A stretch of 64,000 nt of DNA from Pedobacter hiemivivus (GTDB lineage: Bacteria; Bacteroidota; Bacteroidia; Sphingobacteriales; Sphingobacteriaceae), in the NCBI RefSeq assembly GCF_004331685.1, contig NZ_SJSM01000004.1, positions 62,001-126,000 of the forward strand, read 5' to 3'. The position numbers were made by a program, and so were the translations under genes. Positions 25,673 to 34,773 of the stretch are shown here, in pieces. The notes below the pieces were generated by a model. It made no database searches and had not been told where the DNA came from. It worked only from the letters and a program-made list of their open reading frames with translations. The first letter of the stretch is position 1. The number at the start of each line of letters is the position of its first letter.

Positions 25673-27952
25673 ATGAAGGCAGAAAATATCATAATTATTG
25701 GTGCCAGGGAAAACAATCTGAAAAATATCTCTCTGGAAATCCCTACAAATAAGATTACTGTTTTTACCGGTGTATCTGGTTCAGGCAAGTCCTCTTTAGT
25801 ATTTGACACCATCGCTGCTGAATCTCAGCGGCAATTAAATGAAACATTTCCGGCCTTTATCCGCCATCGGCTCCCCCACTATGGTCAGCCCGCAGCAGAA
25901 TCATTGAGAAATTTATCGCCGGCTATCATCATTGAACAAAAACGGATTGGGGGAAATGCCCGCTCTACTGTAGGTACGGCGACTGATATTTATACTTTAC
26001 TCCGTCTGTTATTTTCCCGGATCGGAAAACCATTTGTGGGCCACTCAGATGTCTTTTCCTTCAATCATCCCAATGGCATGTGCACTAAATGCAAAGGTTT
26101 AGGTAAAGTTACATCTGTAGATCTGGAACTACTCTTTGATAAGTCTATGTCATTAAATGAAGGTGCTATTCTCTTTCCTACCTTTGCAGAAGGTACAGCC
26201 CGTTGGAAAAGGTATACTTGCTCTGGGTTATTTGATAATAACAAGAAACTCATCGATTATACCAAAGAAGAATGGCATCATTTATTATACGCTCATCACG
26301 ATGAGGTGGAGCTGAAGAACCCGCTGCCATGCTGGTTTGCAAGTACTAAGTATGAAGGGGTTATCCCAAAATTTGAACGTACTTATCTGACCAGGGAAAC
26401 GAAGGACTTAACTGGCAAACACAAAAAAACATTTGAGCGGATTCTGACCAGATCGGTTTGTCCGGATTGCAGAGGCGGGCGACTAAACAAAAAAATTCTG
26501 AGCTGTAGGATTGATGGCCATTCCATCGCAGATTTTACTAAAATGGACATATCAGAACTGAAGAAAGCAGTTGAAAAGATCAAAGTCACAATAGCCGGCA
26601 CTATGGTAAACGCCATCCTTGAGCAATTGAACCATATGATTGATATTGGCCTTGGGTATCTCTTTCTGGGAAGGGAGACTTCCAGCCTTTCCGGCGGTGA
26701 ATCACAGCGCATCAAAATGGTTAGACATTTAGGAAGCAGCCTAACCGGGATGACCTATATTTTTGATGAACCAAGTATTGGACTCCACCCCAAAGATGTA
26801 GATCAGCTCAATGATTTACTCTGCTTGCTAAGAGACAAGGGAAATACGGTTTTGGTAGTAGAACATGACACCGATGTCATTTCCATAGCAGATCATGTGG
26901 TAGATATGGGGCCAAAAGCGGGTACCAAAGGCGGTGAAATCGTATATGAAGGCCCTTTAAAAGGACTTAAAGAAGCCAATACCTTAACGGGTAAATTCTG
27001 GAAAATACGCCATAAAATTAAAGAAAATCCAAAAACTGCAACAGACCATCTAGAAGTAAAAAATGCTAGTCTCCATAACCTGAAAAACTTAAATGTAAAA
27101 ATTCCTAAAAGTGTCATGACAGTCATTACCGGAGTAGCCGGCTCCGGAAAAAGCAGTCTGGCCAATGGCATATTAACGAAACTATATCCTGAATCTATTG
27201 TGATTGACCAGTCTGCCATCATTGGCAGCAAAAGATCAAACACAGCCACCTACTCAAGAATGTTTGATGTGATCAGGGAATTGTTTGCGATAGAAAACAG
27301 GGTCAGTTCCTCCTTGTTCAGCAGTAATTCGGAAGGGGCCTGTCTGGTTTGTAAAGGATTGGGAGAAATTACCCTGGATTTAGCATTTATGGACCCGATT
27401 ACAACGGTTTGTGAAGAATGCAACGGTCAACGTTACAGAGACGAGGTCCTGAAGTACAGGTTAAAAGGTAAAAACATCTATGAAGTATTAAAGTTGACCG
27501 TGTTAGAAGCCCTCGTTTTTTTTAGAAATAAAGAAGCCATTTATCCCATATTAAAAAAACTGGATGAGGTAGGCCTCGAATACCTGACCCTTGGCCAGCC
27601 TTTGAGCTCTTTATCAGGAGGAGAAAGGCAGCGCATCAAACTGGCCCTGAATATGGAAAGCAAAGGACAGATTTACATCATGGATGAACCTACTACAGGA
27701 CTACATATGAGCGATGTTGACCGGTTGCTAAAGATATTTAATAAAATTATCAATGAAGGAAGCACACTTATCATTATTGAACATAATCTAGCCATCATCA
27801 GCCAGGCAGATTACATCATTGATATAGGCCCTGATGCTGGAAAAGATGGTGGAAAAATAGTTTTCTCTGGATTGCCAAAGGACATCATTCATTGTAAAAC
27901 ATCTTATACAGGCCTGTATTTGAACAAATACATATCCTCCGGCATGACTTAA
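25673..27952 (+). CDS. UvrA-like ABC protein (short form, drug-resistance type)
   Basis: 759 residues, against about 940 for housekeeping UvrA. Both ABC modules are present: Walker A GVSGSGKSS and GVAGSGKSS, signatures SLSGGESQRIK and SLSGGERQRIK, and Walker B motifs FDEPSIGLHP and MDEPTTGLHM. Four zinc-knuckle-type CxxC elements are seen (CTKC, CPDC, CLVC, CEEC). The region expected for UvrB contact is shortened. Such short UvrA paralogues include DrrC, which protects against DNA-binding drugs. It starts 9 bp after the exporter ATPase, in the same operon. Confidence 0.88.
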   Translation: MKAENIIIIGARENNLKNISLEIPTNKITVFTGVSGSGKSSLVFDTIAAESQRQLNETFPAFIRHRLPHYGQPAAESLRNLSPAIIIEQKRIGGNARSTVGTATDIYTLLRLLFSRIGKPFVGHSDVFSFNHPNGMCTKCKGLGKVTSVDLELLFDKSMSLNEGAILFPTFAEGTARWKRYTCSGLFDNNKKLIDYTKEEWHHLLYAHHDEVELKNPLPCWFASTKYEGVIPKFERTYLTRETKDLTGKHKKTFERILTRSVCPDCRGGRLNKKILSCRIDGHSIADFTKMDISELKKAVEKIKVTIAGTMVNAILEQLNHMIDIGLGYLFLGRETSSLSGGESQRIKMVRHLGSSLTGMTYIFDEPSIGLHPKDVDQLNDLLCLLRDKGNTVLVVEHDTDVISIADHVVDMGPKAGTKGGEIVYEGPLKGLKEANTLTGKFWKIRHKIKENPKTATDHLEVKNASLHNLKNLNVKIPKSVMTVITGVAGSGKSSLANGILTKLYPESIVIDQSAIIGSKRSNTATYSRMFDVIRELFAIENRVSSSLFSSNSEGACLVCKGLGEITLDLAFMDPITTVCEECNGQRYRDEVLKYRLKGKNIYEVLKLTVLEALVFFRNKEAIYPILKKLDEVGLEYLTLGQPLSSLSGGERQRIKLALNMESKGQIYIMDEPTTGLHMSDVDRLLKIFNKIINEGSTLIIIEHNLAIISQADYIIDIGPDAGKDGGKIVFSGLPKDIIHCKTSYTGLYLNKYISSGMT

Positions 27953-28019
27953 AAGAAAAGATCAGCACAAATCCTTACCTTATGCAAGTGTATGAATATC
28001 AATAATTTAATATTCTACA

Positions 28020-28097
28020 GTTATTATTACCCTCGATGAAGAACTCGCGAAAAGGACGGATAAGATCATCAACATCAGGGACGGCAAAATTGACTAA
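28020..28097 (+). pseudogene. Tail of a second LolD-like ABC ATPase
   Basis: The frame reads TIITLDEELAKRTDKIINIR then DGKID and TAA, the C-terminal end of an ABC ATPase. It parallels the intact ATPase end at 25610-25663 (VTHDEEFAKNTGKT... DGRID). The rest of the copy is absent. It sits between the UvrA-like gene and the alpha/beta hydrolase. Confidence 0.8.
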
Positions 28098-28111
28098 CTT
28101 AAAAAAATCCT

Positions 28112-28939
28112 ATGTCAGAAATTAATGAGAACGGAATGACCTTGAATTACGAGGTTTCCGGAAAAGGTCCAATCACCTTAGTATTTGTACACGGTTCCTA
28201 CATTGATCAGACTTACTGGAAAAAGCAGGTCAGTGATTTTAAAGATCACTACCAGGTCATCACCCTGGACTTGCCAGGCCACGGCAAATCCAGACAAAAC
28301 CGAAAAGACTGGGAAATCCAGAGATTTGCTGATGATCTCATTTTCCTGATCAAAAAACTGGAGTTGAGAAACGTGATATTAATCGGGCATTCGATAGCCG
28401 GAAATATCTGCCTAATGGCAGCAGTAAAATATCCCGACCCAATCGTCGGGTTGATAGGTATAGATACTTTCAAAAATGCAGGAATCCCAATAACAGCAGA
28501 ATTCAAGCAGCAAACTGAAGGTATCAAAAAAGGACTTCTCAGTGATTTCGCAGACACAAATGAAAAATATGCCAGGACGGCGCTGCTTACCCCCTCCACA
28601 CCAAATCACCTTGTCAAAAAGGTAATTAAGGATTATCGTAACGCCTATCCCCCTATGGGTATTCAGACTACCGCTGAGTTTTTCGAAATCGACAAAATGG
28701 AAAAAGAACTCTTGCCCAGATTAAGCCTCAAACTCTACCTGATCAATGTGAACTATATACCAACAAATGAAGCTGCTTTAATGCAGCTTAAAGGCAAGGA
28801 CTATCAATTAAACATCCTCAATGGAACCAGTCATTTTCCTATGCTGGAGCATCCGGACGAACTGAACATTGCTTTGCAGCTGGATATCAGTAGAATAGAA
28901 AATGACATACAAAGTACTCCTGGAACTGCCAAAGGTTAA
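28112..28939 (+). CDS. Alpha/beta hydrolase
   Basis: 275 residues, no signal peptide. The oxyanion loop (VFVHGSYIDQTYW), the elbow (LIGHSIAG, Ser about 97) and a late His (GTSHFPMLEHPDE) are present. It lies 14 bp after the ATPase remnant in the exporter cluster, so it may act on the same compound. It is directly adjacent to the convergent AI-2E gene. Confidence 0.88.
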   Translation: MSEINENGMTLNYEVSGKGPITLVFVHGSYIDQTYWKKQVSDFKDHYQVITLDLPGHGKSRQNRKDWEIQRFADDLIFLIKKLELRNVILIGHSIAGNICLMAAVKYPDPIVGLIGIDTFKNAGIPITAEFKQQTEGIKKGLLSDFADTNEKYARTALLTPSTPNHLVKKVIKDYRNAYPPMGIQTTAEFFEIDKMEKELLPRLSLKLYLINVNYIPTNEAALMQLKGKDYQLNILNGTSHFPMLEHPDELNIALQLDISRIENDIQSTPGTAKG

Positions 28940-30022
28940 TTACTTATTAAAAATAATTTTAATTTTATCCAGAACACCTGTTTTTCTACTTCTTTGCTTT
29001 TCAGTACCTATCAAAAAACCATATGGCTGTAAATCCGGTACATGATCGCAAACAATTTTCAGCATCCCAAGTAAGGGAATTGCAAGAACCATTCCCGCTA
29101 CTCCCCAAATCATCTCCCCCAATACGATCGCAAGTATAGTAAATAGGGGATTAATATTTACCTGCTCCCCAACAATGAGAGGTTCAAGAATATAGGTCTG
29201 TATAAATTGCACCAAGATATAAGTAACCAGCACACCAATAACCATCCGGCTATCCCCGCCTTGGGCAAGTACCGCAAGTATCGTGACCGAAGTTCCAGTT
29301 AAGTTTCCTACAAATGGAATGATCTCCAGGATACCACACAATACTGCAAAAAAGATCGCACTTTCCACTCCCACTATACTAAAGCCAATGCCGTACATGA
29401 TCCATAAAACCCCAATCATCGCGGCGAGCCCACTTAAATACCGTTGTCCTACTTTACCTGCTTGATGTACTACTCCATCCGCTTTATTTTTCTCGCCTCC
29501 AGGTACAAGCTTAAGAATAAACTTTTTAATGTGCGAGCGGTAAACTAGAAACAGCAACATATAGACCAATACAAGTACCGTATTTAACAATATATCCATG
29601 ATTTTTCCTGCAAAGCCGGCCAGCATATTTCCTGATTCGCCCTGAGCTGACTTTCCCTCTATCAGTTCTTGTTGTTGCTTTAAATCTATACCTGCCTTTT
29701 CATATATCCAATGCTGGAAATTAGAGAAAAGGACAATGACATGCTGTTTCATGTTGTCTATATTCTCCACCAGGCCATTGAGCTGCCATATCAGAAGGAA
29801 AACAATCAGTGATATGGCTAAAATGAAGCTAATTATGCACAAAAGCGAAGCAGCGCCTCTACCCATCCCTTTAAACTCCAACCAATTACAAAATTTAATA
29901 AACAGCATAGAAAATACCGCTGCCAGTGTTACAGGAATAAGAAAGGGAGCTGCAAAGTACAATCCAGCAAAGGATAAAATAAAAAAAAGCAATACATAGA
30001 TGCAGCGTTGAAGTCTTGCCAT
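28940..30022 (-). CDS. AI-2E family transporter
   Basis: 360 residues with about seven or eight hydrophobic helices and the AI-2E/PerM pattern: KVGQRYLSGLAAMIGVLW, SAIFFAVLCGILEIIPFVGNLTG, ILEPLIVGEQVNINPLFTILAIVLGEMIWGVAGMVLAIPLLGMLKIV. The family includes export of signals or ions; the substrate here is unknown. Confidence 0.93.
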   Translation of the reverse strand: MARLQRCIYVLLFFILSFAGLYFAAPFLIPVTLAAVFSMLFIKFCNWLEFKGMGRGAASLLCIISFILAISLIVFLLIWQLNGLVENIDNMKQHVIVLFSNFQHWIYEKAGIDLKQQQELIEGKSAQGESGNMLAGFAGKIMDILLNTVLVLVYMLLFLVYRSHIKKFILKLVPGGEKNKADGVVHQAGKVGQRYLSGLAAMIGVLWIMYGIGFSIVGVESAIFFAVLCGILEIIPFVGNLTGTSVTILAVLAQGGDSRMVIGVLVTYILVQFIQTYILEPLIVGEQVNINPLFTILAIVLGEMIWGVAGMVLAIPLLGMLKIVCDHVPDLQPYGFLIGTEKQRSRKTGVLDKIKIIFNK

Positions 30023-30074
30023 ACTTCTTGTAACAAATCCTGAAACAAACTGTTTTGCTGACCAATGATCTTAT

Positions 30075-30563
30075 CTAGATCCGAATGGAATGCAAATGAT
30101 GGGTATTAAAAGAAAATTTTAAAATAACCTCAATCTTCTGGTTAAAACGACTTTTAACCGCACTATTCACCTGCCCGATGATTCTGTTAAATTTATCAAC
30201 AATTTCCTGAAAAAGTTTCTTTTCTTCAGGGGTTTTAGGTGCATGAAATACAGTTTCAAAATAAATTGTATCCATATCACGATAAATTTCAAGGTACTCT
30301 TCAGCATGATGATCCTTAAGAAACGCTACTATAAGGTTAATCAACTGGTCATAGTGATACGCTTTGATGTGATCTTTACTCATGGCATGTGGAACGCTAA
30401 AATTCGAATAGGTATTTAATTTCAGCTTATTTTCAGGAATTTCCACATCTTCAAAATCCAGAATATACAAACCTTCTTTCTCTTTTACATCCTTGATAAA
30501 AGTGAACACTTGGTCATCTTCGTCCGTTAAATAAATAACCCTGGTTGATTGTTCGAATTCCAT
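30075..30563 (-). CDS. Hypothetical protein
   Basis: 162 residues, no signal peptide or membrane helix. It is acidic (LTDEDDQVFTFIKDVKEKEG) and has a helical C-terminal half (EEKKLFQEIVDKFNRIIGQVNSAVKSRFNQK). I do not recognise a family. It is oriented with the HxlR gene but 67 bp apart. Confidence 0.6.
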   Translation of the reverse strand: MEFEQSTRVIYLTDEDDQVFTFIKDVKEKEGLYILDFEDVEIPENKLKLNTYSNFSVPHAMSKDHIKAYHYDQLINLIVAFLKDHHAEEYLEIYRDMDTIYFETVFHAPKTPEEKKLFQEIVDKFNRIIGQVNSAVKSRFNQKIEVILKFSFNTHHLHSIRI

Positions 30564-30630
30564 AACATTTGATATTTATGTCCTATTAAAAATACCTCAA
30601 AAAAATCAGCATACAAGACTTTTTATAAAA

Positions 30631-30975
30631 CTAACTTATAACCTCTGTTATATTTATCATATAGTTTCCAAACATTGTGAGTGCATCAATTGCCGCAAAT
30701 GCTTGCTTGCCATGTACAGTCAGCGTGTAAGTTACTTTAGGAGGTTTTTGTCTATATACCGACCTGTAAATCATTTTCTTTTTTTCCAATTCCCTAAGTT
30801 GGGTGACTAACATTTTATCGGTGATGTGGCTAATGGTTGTTTTCAATTCGCCATATCTCTGCGGGCCATTTCTAAGTGCCAACAGGATTGGTATTTTCCA
30901 TGTACCACCAATATGGACCATGGCGAACTCAATAGGATGATAATAGATTCGTTTGTCGTATATGAAGTTTTCCAT
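30631..30975 (-). CDS. HxlR family transcriptional regulator
   Basis: 114 residues with the HxlR winged-helix pattern: VHIGGTWKIPILLALRNGPQRYGELKTTISHITDKMLVTQLRELEKKKMIYRSVY. It is divergent from the VOC gene and likely controls it. A TATCTTTG box (30987-30980, minus) lies five bases before the start codon, so the transcript may be leaderless. Confidence 0.92.
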   Translation of the reverse strand: MENFIYDKRIYYHPIEFAMVHIGGTWKIPILLALRNGPQRYGELKTTISHITDKMLVTQLRELEKKKMIYRSVYRQKPPKVTYTLTVHGKQAFAAIDALTMFGNYMINITEVIS

Positions 30976-31044
30976 TATACAAAGATATTAGAGATTCGCA
31001 TCGTTTACACCTGCTTCCTTTACATACAAAATAGTAGGTAAAGC

Positions 31045-31073
31045 ATTGTATTATTCCCGAATTGCTAGGTTTG
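31045..31073 (+). promoter_or_regulatory. Promoter of the VOC gene
   Basis: TTG at 31046-31048 and TAGGTTTG at 31066-31073 with a 17-bp spacer, 20 bp before the ATG at 31094. Confidence 0.55.
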
Positions 31074-31093
31074 TCACAATTAAAATCGACGAA

Positions 31094-31711
31094 ATGAAAT
31101 CACAAAAATGGACATCTATTCCCTTGCTTCCCTGTGTTTCCATTGAACGAACTGTTGTGTTCTGGGAAATGCTTGGTTTTGTAAGGACGTATTATCAAAC
31201 CCGGCCTTATCAGTATGCTGTTGTTATGTATCAGGACACGACAATTCATTTTCACCGGGACAAGTTGCTGGACCCAAAAACTTCCAATCATTTCTGTTTG
31301 ATGATGGTACCTGATGTGCTGGCGTTATACCAGGATTTTGGAGTCCGTATGAAGTCTACCCTGGGTAAAATCCCTAATTCTGGAATTCCCAGGGTATCCC
31401 GCATGAAGCCAGGCCAAACTAGGTTTACCTTGACTGATCCATCTGGAAATGCCATAATTTTTATTTCTGAGGGAGTTAGGGATGATCTAGATTATCGCAA
31501 GGCTGAAAATCCTGATCTCAGTCCTTTGGAAAAGTCAATTGCGCTGGCGGAAAGGTTTCGTGATTTCAAGAATGATCTACCGGCAGCTCTTGGCATTATC
31601 GAGAATGGATTGAAATATTATCAGGATGCAAACATCGAAATTTTTCAACAGGCGAAGAATATCCGATCTGAATTGTTGACAATGATTGCCGCTGACGGAA
31701 GCGAGGATTAA
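31094..31711 (+). CDS. VOC family protein with helical C-terminal extension
   Basis: About 205 residues from the ATG at 31094 (MKSQKWTSIPLLPCVSIERTVVFWEMLGF). The first 130 residues are VOC-like (VVMYQDTTIHFHRD, TRFTLTDPSGNAIIFISEG), resembling bleomycin-resistance proteins. A 75-residue helical tail follows (SPLEKSIALAERFRDFKNDLPAALGII), unusual for the family and possibly a tetratricopeptide-like helix pair. Divergent from HxlR; 4-bp convergent overlap with the MFS gene. Confidence 0.82.
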   Translation: MKSQKWTSIPLLPCVSIERTVVFWEMLGFVRTYYQTRPYQYAVVMYQDTTIHFHRDKLLDPKTSNHFCLMMVPDVLALYQDFGVRMKSTLGKIPNSGIPRVSRMKPGQTRFTLTDPSGNAIIFISEGVRDDLDYRKAENPDLSPLEKSIALAERFRDFKNDLPAALGIIENGLKYYQDANIEIFQQAKNIRSELLTMIAADGSED

Positions 31712-32898
31712 ACAATATCTGGATGGCTTTTGGTTCGACACTCGTTTAGAGTACAATCACGCTCTAAATAACTTCTCCAACCCATCATCATAAACGCTAA
31801 AGTCCCAAATATCACAGTTAGCCAAGGTGTGTAGCCTACACCTCTTGTCGCTATTATCCAACCGCCAGCGGTTGTTCCTAAAGTAACACCCAAGTTGCCA
31901 AAGGATGTAGCCAAACTATTGGCAAACTCTAACGATTTAGGGACTGACGAAATCATGTATGTCGATGCATTCAAAAAACTTGGAGCGTATAAAAAACCCC
32001 AAATTCCAATAACAATAAGAGTTGCCATTGTATTACCTCCAGAAAAATGCAGCAATATAGGTATGATAATTGTTCCCGAAAGGAAGAATGCCGTAGTTTT
32101 TGTCACGCTCTTATTTAGCATTTTGCCTGCAATCCAATTGGCAAGCAGACCTATCAATCCAAATAAAAAGAGCATGTAGCTAACCTTAGTGTTGTCCATA
32201 TACTTTGCTTTGTTTAGGTAATCTGCAAAATAACTGTAGGTAGAAAACCAGGCCGAGATCATGAAAAAATTCATTGCAGTACTGATGATAAAAGTGGGTT
32301 GGCTTAATATTTTCAGCTGGCTTCCATGTGATTTTTTTTCTCTTACTGGCATTAATGGTAATACAAAATAGATACCTAAAAAAGCGACTGTACTAACAAC
32401 TGCCTGCACAACGAATGAGTATTCCCACGAAAATAAACTTGCCAGATAAGTAGCTAAAGGAACTGTTGTAACCATAGCAATAGCCACGCCGCTGAAAACA
32501 ATACTCATCAACTCGTTTTTATTGTCTTGATTGCCTTGTGAAACGGCAACAGATAAAGCCGTAGCAATATATACCGGTTGCAGAAAAGCGGGCAAAAGTC
32601 GGACTAAAATCAATAGCCAAAATGGAGGTGAGAACGAGGATACTATTGCTGTTATCAGAAAAATAGAAATGGCCGCAAGCATAACTTTCTTACGATCAAA
32701 GCCAGACATAAGTAAAGTCATAAAAGGCCCTGTGAGTGCAATTACTAATGCAAAGGCACTTAATAAGATCCCCGCTTTATCAATAGTGATCTGATAGTGA
32801 TCTGCTATTTGTGGTAAAATCCCGATTACTCCAAATTCAGTAGTGATTACTCCAACAAAGCCGAGGCAACCGATATAGGCAAATTTCTTCATCCTCAT
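31708..32898 (-). CDS. MFS transporter
   Basis: 396 residues with twelve predicted membrane helices. The N-terminal LSAFALVIALTGPFMTLLMSGFDRKKVML resembles the DHA1/AraJ-YdhP group (sugar or drug efflux). The start overlaps the stop of the esterase gene by one base (TAATG), so the two are co-transcribed and probably coupled. Confidence 0.9.
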   Translation of the reverse strand: MRMKKFAYIGCLGFVGVITTEFGVIGILPQIADHYQITIDKAGILLSAFALVIALTGPFMTLLMSGFDRKKVMLAAISIFLITAIVSSFSPPFWLLILVRLLPAFLQPVYIATALSVAVSQGNQDNKNELMSIVFSGVAIAMVTTVPLATYLASLFSWEYSFVVQAVVSTVAFLGIYFVLPLMPVREKKSHGSQLKILSQPTFIISTAMNFFMISAWFSTYSYFADYLNKAKYMDNTKVSYMLFLFGLIGLLANWIAGKMLNKSVTKTTAFFLSGTIIIPILLHFSGGNTMATLIVIGIWGFLYAPSFLNASTYMISSVPKSLEFANSLATSFGNLGVTLGTTAGGWIIATRGVGYTPWLTVIFGTLAFMMMGWRSYLERDCTLNECRTKSHPDIV

Positions 32899-33827
32899 TA
32901 CTTATTGAAATTTTGGATCAGGAACTGAGCTGTCTCTTCAATTGCACGGTTACCGTCATCGATTATACCACCCATTTGAAAGAAACCGTGCACCATGCCT
33001 TTATACAATAATTGCTTAACGGCTACGCCAGATTTTTGTAATTTTTCGGCATAAAGAATTGCTTCATCCCTCAAAGGATCGTATTCTGCTATGATCATCA
33101 AAGTCGAAGGCATATCGGAAAGCTCATCTGAATATAAAGGCGAAGCATCTGGATTTTCTATTTCTTTAATGTTGGGCAGATATAAGTTCCATGCCTGTAC
33201 AGCTCCCTCGTAGTTGAGAACAGGACCATCCTTAAATTCTTGCCAGGATGGGGTTTTAAGCGAAGCATCTGTAACAGGATAAACTAACAGTTGACAAAGT
33301 ATTTTATTTAGGTTATTTTGAATGGCACGCCTGGTAATTACAGTTGCCAATGCAGCTCCGGCGCTGTCGCCAGCTATTGCCAAACGCTTCAAATCGATCC
33401 CTAGCATTTTAGCATGTAGAATTATCCACTCCAAAGCATTATAGCAATCATTTAAACCTGTAGGAAATGGATACTCCGGTGCCAATCGATAATCTACTGA
33501 TATAATAATCGCTCCTGATAAATTAGCAAGTTTTCTTAAAGGCCTGTCATGACTTTCCAAACCACCAGCATTAAACCAACCACCGTGAAAATAAATGACT
33601 ACAGGTAATTCCTTTTCGTTTGAAGGGCGATAGATGCGAATATTTATAGTTTGTTCAAAAGATGGGACTTCAAGGTTTTCTATTTTATAGATAGTTTCTT
33701 CCTCGCCAGCCATCGGTATAAATTTTTCATAGAAAATCCTGCCAGCTTCCGATGTATCATCAATGTCCGATACATCAATTGATTGAATATAATCCAGCGC
33801 TATTTTCACTTGTTTTGATAAGTCCAT
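32898..33827 (-). CDS. HSL-type alpha/beta hydrolase (esterase/lipase)
   Basis: About 309 residues from the ATG at 33827 (MDLSKQVKIALDY). The hormone-sensitive-lipase signature YFHGGWFNAGG and the nucleophile GDSAGAALA (Ser about 157) are visible, with Asp in IIAEYDPLRD and His in GMVHGFF. It forms an operon with the MFS gene and is divergent from HxlR, so the regulator probably governs detoxification or efflux of one substrate. Confidence 0.92.
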   Translation of the reverse strand: MDLSKQVKIALDYIQSIDVSDIDDTSEAGRIFYEKFIPMAGEEETIYKIENLEVPSFEQTINIRIYRPSNEKELPVVIYFHGGWFNAGGLESHDRPLRKLANLSGAIIISVDYRLAPEYPFPTGLNDCYNALEWIILHAKMLGIDLKRLAIAGDSAGAALATVITRRAIQNNLNKILCQLLVYPVTDASLKTPSWQEFKDGPVLNYEGAVQAWNLYLPNIKEIENPDASPLYSDELSDMPSTLMIIAEYDPLRDEAILYAEKLQKSGVAVKQLLYKGMVHGFFQMGGIIDDGNRAIEETAQFLIQNFNK

Positions 33828-33854
33828 AATCATAAATGTTTTAATATTATGCCG

Positions 33855-33875
33855 CAAAGTTATTTGCTAACTTTG
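33855..33875. promoter_or_regulatory. Divergent promoter with symmetric operator
   Basis: CAAAGTTA, 5 bp, TAACTTTG is a perfect inverted repeat. Each arm is also a TAnnTTTG -7 box, TAACTTTG on the plus strand for the HxlR gene and TAACTTTG on the minus strand for the esterase operon. A second palindrome ACAAATTTGT lies at 33911-33920. Confidence 0.65.
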
Positions 33876-33925
33876 TGTTTGCATACAATACATCTATTTG
33901 TATGGTACTAACAAATTTGTAAGTA

Positions 33926-34285
33926 ATGGCAATAAGAAAAGAGAATTCAACGAATATGCAGAACGAAAAATGCATAACTGAAGGCTGCGATTTAACATAT
34001 GCCGTCTGTAAAATCGGAGGCAGATGGAAGTTATTAATTCTATGTAAACTAGAAGAAGGTAAGTTAAGATTTGGTGAAATAAAAAAATTGATACCAGGAG
34101 TTACAGAACGGATGTTAACGTTACAATTACGAGAATTGGAAAAAGATGGATTAGTAAACCGCACCGTTTATGCCGAAGTTCCGCCAAGAGTTGATTATGA
34201 GTTGACTGTTGTAGCAAAGGAGTTAATTCCCATCTGGTCACAATTAAGTAATTGGGGCAAAAAGCATAAAATCCTAATGAAATAG
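33926..34285 (+). CDS. HxlR family transcriptional regulator
   Basis: 119 residues from the ATG at 33926; a second ATG at 33956 (MQNEKCITEGCDL) is also plausible. The HxlR core is clear: VCKIGGRWKLLILCKLEEGKLRFGEIKKLIPGVTERMLTLQLRELEKDGLVNRTVY. It is divergent from the esterase/MFS operon and likely represses it. Confidence 0.92.
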   Translation: MAIRKENSTNMQNEKCITEGCDLTYAVCKIGGRWKLLILCKLEEGKLRFGEIKKLIPGVTERMLTLQLRELEKDGLVNRTVYAEVPPRVDYELTVVAKELIPIWSQLSNWGKKHKILMK

Positions 34286-34303
34286 AAAGTTAATGCCAAA
34301 AAT

Positions 34304-34330
34304 AAAAGCCTCACATTTCTGTGAGGCTTT
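34304..34330 (-). terminator. Terminator of tRNA-Lys copy 3
   Basis: AAAGCCTCACA / TGTGAGGCTTT with a 4-nt loop, the same hairpin as at copy 1. It may also end the HxlR transcript on the plus strand. Confidence 0.85.
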
Positions 34331-34332
34331 CG

Positions 34333-34405
34333 TGATCCCTCTGGGATTCGAACCCAGGACCACTACATTAAAAGTGTAATGCTCTACCAGCTGAGCTAAG
34401 GAATC
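34333..34405 (-). tRNA. tRNA-Lys (anticodon UUU), copy 3
   Basis: 73-nt cloverleaf identical in sequence to copy 2 (T-A last acceptor pair). No CCA encoded. Its terminator matches copy 1 and its 5' flank matches copies 1 and 2. Confidence 0.97.
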
Positions 34406-34530
34406 ATTTCCTTGATTGAAGGAGTGCAAAAGTATAAAAATTATGATGATTTAATACCTTAACAACGACTTAATTTCATTTTAATCCAATCATTTCCTTT
34501 AAACTACTGATTTATAGAATAAAAGAATTT
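34406..34530 (-). repeat. tRNA-Lys 5'-flank repeat, copy 3
   Basis: Third copy of the flanking block; the minus-strand -7 box TACTTTTG is at 34434-34427. The GH32 fragment begins 3 bp beyond. Confidence 0.8.
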
Positions 34531-34533
34531 ATT

Positions 34534-34773
34534 TTATTTTTTGCTGTAAACATTCTCCATTTGCCAGGCGTCAAGCGATTTTAGCAAAGCATCATTACGT
34601 GCCTGGATCGAAACCCCTTTGCTATCTGCTCTGTCCGGATAAGTACGAACAGCAATACACTGACGCCCGTTAACAAAGACTTCGACAATACTGCGGTCTA
34701 TAAATACACGCAAATTCAACAACTCTCCTTTTTTGATTTCTATATCAGCGGTTTCCGTAGGAACTAAAGGAAA
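34534..34773 (-). pseudogene. C-terminal fragment of a GH32 glycosidase
   Basis: About 79 codons read in frame. LNLRVFIDRSIVEVFVNGRQ followed by CIAVRTYPDRADSKGVSI is the C-terminal beta-sandwich of GH32 levanases/sucrases. The frame extends upstream through FPLVPTETADIEIKKGELL and is cut where the next gene ends (34774). The catalytic five-blade propeller is absent, so it is a remnant. Confidence 0.8.
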
